In this document: positions 61,660-64,000 of the stretch, piece by piece
How positions within the stretch are numbered: position 1 is the stretch's first letter
Layout of the letters: each line of letters opens with the position of its first letter
Origin: a bacterium
GTDB lineage: Bacteria; Gemmatimonadota; Glassbacteria; GWA2-58-10
Reading direction: 5' to 3'
Assembly: GCA_021372515.1 (NCBI GenBank)
Contig: JAJFUG010000073.1
Span: 25,908-89,907 of the forward strand
Length of the DNA stretch: 64,000 bases
The notes under the pieces: generated by a model
What the model was told of the DNA's origin: nothing
Seen by the model: only the letters and a program-made list of their open reading frames with translations
The model's database searches: none
Made by a program: the position numbers and the translations under genes

Positions 61660-61684
61660 GTAGGGGCGAACCTTGTGTTCGCCC
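61660..61684 (+). repeat. REP-like unit with GTAG foot (identical copy 3)
   Basis: GTAG plus GGGCGAAC/GTTCGCCC, identical over 25 nt to 33608-33632. Confidence 0.85.
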
Positions 61685-61709
61685 GTGGGTTGTATATAAG
61701 GGTTGTTAA

Positions 61710-61726
61710 AATTTCAGACTGAAATT
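61710..61726. promoter_or_regulatory. perfect palindrome AATTTCAG-A-CTGAAATT upstream of DUF362 operon
   Basis: Two perfect 8-bp half-sites around one central base lie 24 bp before the ATG at 61750, in an AT-rich stretch. This is a candidate operator. Confidence 0.45.
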
Positions 61727-61749
61727 CACCTTAAAACACAGTCGCTGAC

Positions 61750-63267
61750 ATGCTGGAAGCCCTGACCTCGAAAACAGTAGGCATCTACCGCGACCGGAGC
61801 GTGACCGGTTATGACCCGGCTCCGCCGTTCGGGCCCGCCGAGCGCTACCCGGAGTACCCGTTCGCCTGGGAGGACTCCCCGCGCGGCAGCGGGCAGGTCT
61901 ACGCCATGCTGCGCGGGCTGTTCCGGAGCATGGGGCTGGACAGTGAGCGTTTCGGGCGGAAAGAGTGGAACCCGCTGGGCGAGGTGATCCGCCCCGGCGA
62001 CCGGGTGCTGGTCAAGCCCAACTGGGTCCGTCACGCCCTGCCCGGCGGGGCGGGCGCCGAGGCGCTGCTGACCCATCCTTCGCTCCTAAGGGCGGTCCTG
62101 GATTATGTGGCGATCGCCCTGGACGGCGAGGGCGGCATCGTGCTGGGTGACTCGCCCATGCAGACCGCGGATTTCGATGTTCTGCGCAGCCAGTGCGGGA
62201 TCGACAGCCTACTCGAATGGTGGCGCTCCCGCTCCAGGGTCAAGCTGGAGCTGGTCGATTTCCGCCGCAGCCTGATCGTGGCCGAGCGCGGCGACCTGAT
62301 CCGCGAGCGGCGGGTCCTGCCCGGCGACCCCGGCGGCTACCGGGCGGTGAACCTGGGCCTGCGCAGCTATCTCACCCCGCTGGATGAAAACTGGCGTCGC
62401 TACCGCGTGACCGACTACAACCCGCGCCAGATGCGGGAACACCACAATGCCATACGCCACGAGTACCTGGTGCCGGATTCGCTGCTGGGTTCGGATGTGC
62501 TGATCAGCCTGCCCAAGCTGAAAACCCACCGCAAGGGCGGCCTCACCTGCGCGCTCAAGAACCTGGTCGGAATCAACGGCAACAAGGACTGGCTGCCGCA
62601 CCACCGGGCGGGAAGCCCCGCCGAGGGCGGGGACGAGTACCCGCGGCGGAGCCTGCTGAAACACCTGACCATGAGTCTTGGTGACAGACTGGCAGTCACC
62701 CGGCCGGGGCTGGGCTATGACCTTCTCTGGCACCTTCGCCGCCTGATCGCGGCCGCGGCCCGCAGCACCGGGGCCGGTCCGGTCTGGGAGGGGAGCTGGT
62801 ACGGCAACGACACGCTCTGGCGTATGGTCCTGGACCTGATCACGATCATGCTCTACGGCGACCAGGAGGGCCTTCTCGAGGTGGCCCCGGTGCGCAGCCA
62901 TTTCGCGGTGGTGGATGCTGTGGTGGCCGGTGAGGGCGAGGGCCCGCTCAGGCCCAGCCCCCGCACCGAGGGCATTCTCCTGGCCGGGGCCAATCCCCTG
63001 GCCGTGGATGCAGTGGCCGCCAGCCTGGCCGGACTGGACCTGCGACGCATCCCCATGCTCGGCGCGGGGTTCCGGGTGGCACGGGGCGGCAACAGCCTGC
63101 CGCTGGTCAGCTATAACTGGGATGAGATCGAGCTGCGCTCCAACGAGCCGCAGTGGGACAACCGCCGCCTGGGTGAGCCGGAGAGTCTGCCCGGACGCCT
63201 GGATTTCCGGGCCCCGGAGAGCTGGGCCGGCCGGGTGGAGCTGCCGCGCGCCGGTGAGAGCCGATGA
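61750..63267 (+). CDS. DUF362-domain protein
   Basis: This 505-residue protein contains a DUF362 core with KPNWV near residue 95, LLTHPSLLRAVLDY, VLGDSP (about 135), then DVLISLPKLKTHRKGGLTCALKNLVGINGNKDWLPHHR, which is the family signature. Many DUF362 proteins have a C-terminal ferredoxin domain. This one shows no CxxCxxC cluster and ends without it. The activity is unknown. It has only a weak ribosome site but follows a clear operator-like palindrome. Its stop overlaps the next start (ATGA at 63264-63267). Confidence 0.8.
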   Translation: MLEALTSKTVGIYRDRSVTGYDPAPPFGPAERYPEYPFAWEDSPRGSGQVYAMLRGLFRSMGLDSERFGRKEWNPLGEVIRPGDRVLVKPNWVRHALPGGAGAEALLTHPSLLRAVLDYVAIALDGEGGIVLGDSPMQTADFDVLRSQCGIDSLLEWWRSRSRVKLELVDFRRSLIVAERGDLIRERRVLPGDPGGYRAVNLGLRSYLTPLDENWRRYRVTDYNPRQMREHHNAIRHEYLVPDSLLGSDVLISLPKLKTHRKGGLTCALKNLVGINGNKDWLPHHRAGSPAEGGDEYPRRSLLKHLTMSLGDRLAVTRPGLGYDLLWHLRRLIAAAARSTGAGPVWEGSWYGNDTLWRMVLDLITIMLYGDQEGLLEVAPVRSHFAVVDAVVAGEGEGPLRPSPRTEGILLAGANPLAVDAVAASLAGLDLRRIPMLGAGFRVARGGNSLPLVSYNWDEIELRSNEPQWDNRRLGEPESLPGRLDFRAPESWAGRVELPRAGESR

Positions 63268-63611
63268 GCGGACAGCCGGCATACGGCACGCTCAGCCCGG
63301 AACTGGCCGAACGGGTGCGAATGGTGCTGGAGTTCCACCGCTGGGGCGCGCGGCCCGAGGGCGTGACCTCGGGGGGCACGTTCTACGAGACCGCCCATGC
63401 GAGGCTGCGGCGCGAGAGCATCGAGATGGAGGCTCTGCTGGCCGAGATCGGCCGTCACTGGGCCGGCAAGCTCCCCGGGCCGGTGGAGACCCTCGTCTCG
63501 GCCGGGCGGATGTACCGTCGCGCGGCGGATTTCGTGAAGGCGGAGGAATATTTCCTGCGCGCCCTGGAGCTGGTCTACGACAGCGGCGAGCGGCACGGGG
63601 AGAGCGCTTGA
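63264..63611 (+). CDS. small helical protein coupled to DUF362 and GT4 genes
   Basis: This 115-residue soluble protein is mostly helical and rich in Glu/Arg, ending in a TPR-like motif (MYRRAADFVKAEEYFLRALELVY). No family is recognised. It overlaps the DUF362 gene by four bases at its start and the GT4 gene by four bases at its end (TTGA), so all three are translated together. Confidence 0.7.
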   Translation: MSGQPAYGTLSPELAERVRMVLEFHRWGARPEGVTSGGTFYETAHARLRRESIEMEALLAEIGRHWAGKLPGPVETLVSAGRMYRRAADFVKAEEYFLRALELVYDSGERHGESA

Positions 63612-64000
63612 GGCTCATGCACCTGACAACCGCGGGCGGCTGGGGCGGCCGCGAAATGTACCCGCCCGAGGCGGCCCAGCTCCAGCGTAGGCGCGGTCAC
63701 ACGGTCAGCGTGCTGGCCAAGGTCAACACACCGCTGGCGAAGCACCTGGAATCCACCGACCTGGACTATGACCTGCTGCGCGCGGGTCCCTATTTCGACC
63801 CGGCGGCGATTGTCCGTCTGAGCCGTATCCTGCGTCGGCGAAACCCGGAGGTGATCCAGGTTCACCTTTCGCGCGACCTCCTGCTGGTCGAGGCGGCCTG
63901 CGCCCTGGCGCGGCTGCGCCCGGCGCTCATCCTGCACAAGCACATCGCCTCGGCCGGGAACAAGAAATACCGGCTGCACCGCGTGCTCTACGGGCGGCTG
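63608..64000 (+). CDS. GT4-type glycosyltransferase (3' partial)
   Basis: An open frame runs from TTG at 63608 (or ATG at 63617) to the window edge, giving 131 residues with no stop. It begins MHLTTAGGWGGREMYPP, the glycine-rich loop typical of GT4 enzymes with Glu and Pro at conserved sites, and continues with an N-terminal Rossmann domain (LRRRNPEVIQVHLSRDLLLVEAACALARL). It probably adds a sugar to a lipid-linked glycan. The C-terminal donor-binding domain is beyond the window. Confidence 0.75.
   Translation, partial: MRLMHLTTAGGWGGREMYPPEAAQLQRRRGHTVSVLAKVNTPLAKHLESTDLDYDLLRAGPYFDPAAIVRLSRILRRRNPEVIQVHLSRDLLLVEAACALARLRPALILHKHIASAGNKKYRLHRVLYGRL

Noticed and set aside
1-64000. tRNA, rRNA and CRISPR genes
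   Set aside because: I found no T-loop GTTCGA-type cloverleaf, no rRNA-like conserved stretch and no regular direct repeats with unique spacers in the gaps. A tRNA and repeat scan would confirm.

Overview
The window is G+C-rich chromosomal DNA (well over 60% by eye) from a free-living heterotrophic bacterium. A penicillin-binding protein, SecDF, exported and lipoprotein glycoside hydrolases and an OlsF-like lipid acyltransferase point to a Gram-negative-type envelope. The mix of a plant/clade-X-type phosphofructokinase, a GALK2-like galactokinase, a free-standing AICAR transformylase, CE15/GH3/GH42-type enzymes and many Gfo/Idh/MocA dehydrogenases suggests an uncultured polysaccharide degrader of the FCB/Latescibacteria-Glassbacteria sort. 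That placement is inference. I see no rRNA, tRNA, CRISPR array, plasmid origin or prophage.

Layout. 1-9400: end of an unknown gene, a GT-C type membrane protein, a beta-hydroxyacid dehydrogenase, a giant secreted GH42-like glycosidase, a methyltransferase and AICAR transformylase. 9580-14470: envelope genes (unknown anchored protein, PBP1A, cupin, SPOR-domain protein). 14680-18780 (minus strand): galactokinase-family kinase, nitroreductase, Na+/solute symporter and a 74-aa membrane microprotein, read as a sugar uptake and phosphorylation operon. 19125-25800: Rrf2 regulator, tandem alpha/beta hydrolase, lipoprotein, secF and secD. 26056-29576: a coupled ParB-like/radical SAM (spore-photoproduct-lyase-like) pair, then a CE15-type esterase.

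29687-30943 is an AT-rich two-gene island (DUF1828/1829 plus a DUF6978-like protein) and 36841-37632 is an AT-rich DUF3800 gene. Both look recently acquired. Between them lie a PAS protein, a Zn alcohol dehydrogenase with an LsrF-like aldolase, a Cys-rich microprotein, an OlsA+OlsB-type fused acyltransferase and a MotA-like membrane fragment. 37716-42639 (minus) is an overlapping glgP-pfk-pyk operon linking glycogen breakdown to lower glycolysis. 42750-54504 holds a nucleoside phosphorylase, an oxidoreductase, exported RidA, a PflA-like radical SAM enzyme, an orphan helical protein, a phosphoesterase, OsmC and two GH3 proteins, one with degenerate catalytic motifs. 54697-59132 has gcvH-gcvPA, accA and an amidohydrolase. 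59366-64000 looks like the start of a surface-polysaccharide locus (Gfo/Idh, ATP-grasp, DUF362, small ORF, GT4 glycosyltransferase running off the end).

A dispersed family of short palindromes carrying a 5' GTAG foot occurs in many intergenic gaps, with three identical 25-nt copies. It resembles REP elements mobilised by RAYT transposases, but no RAYT gene is present. A second CCCCCTTT/AAAGGGGG palindrome family accompanies it.
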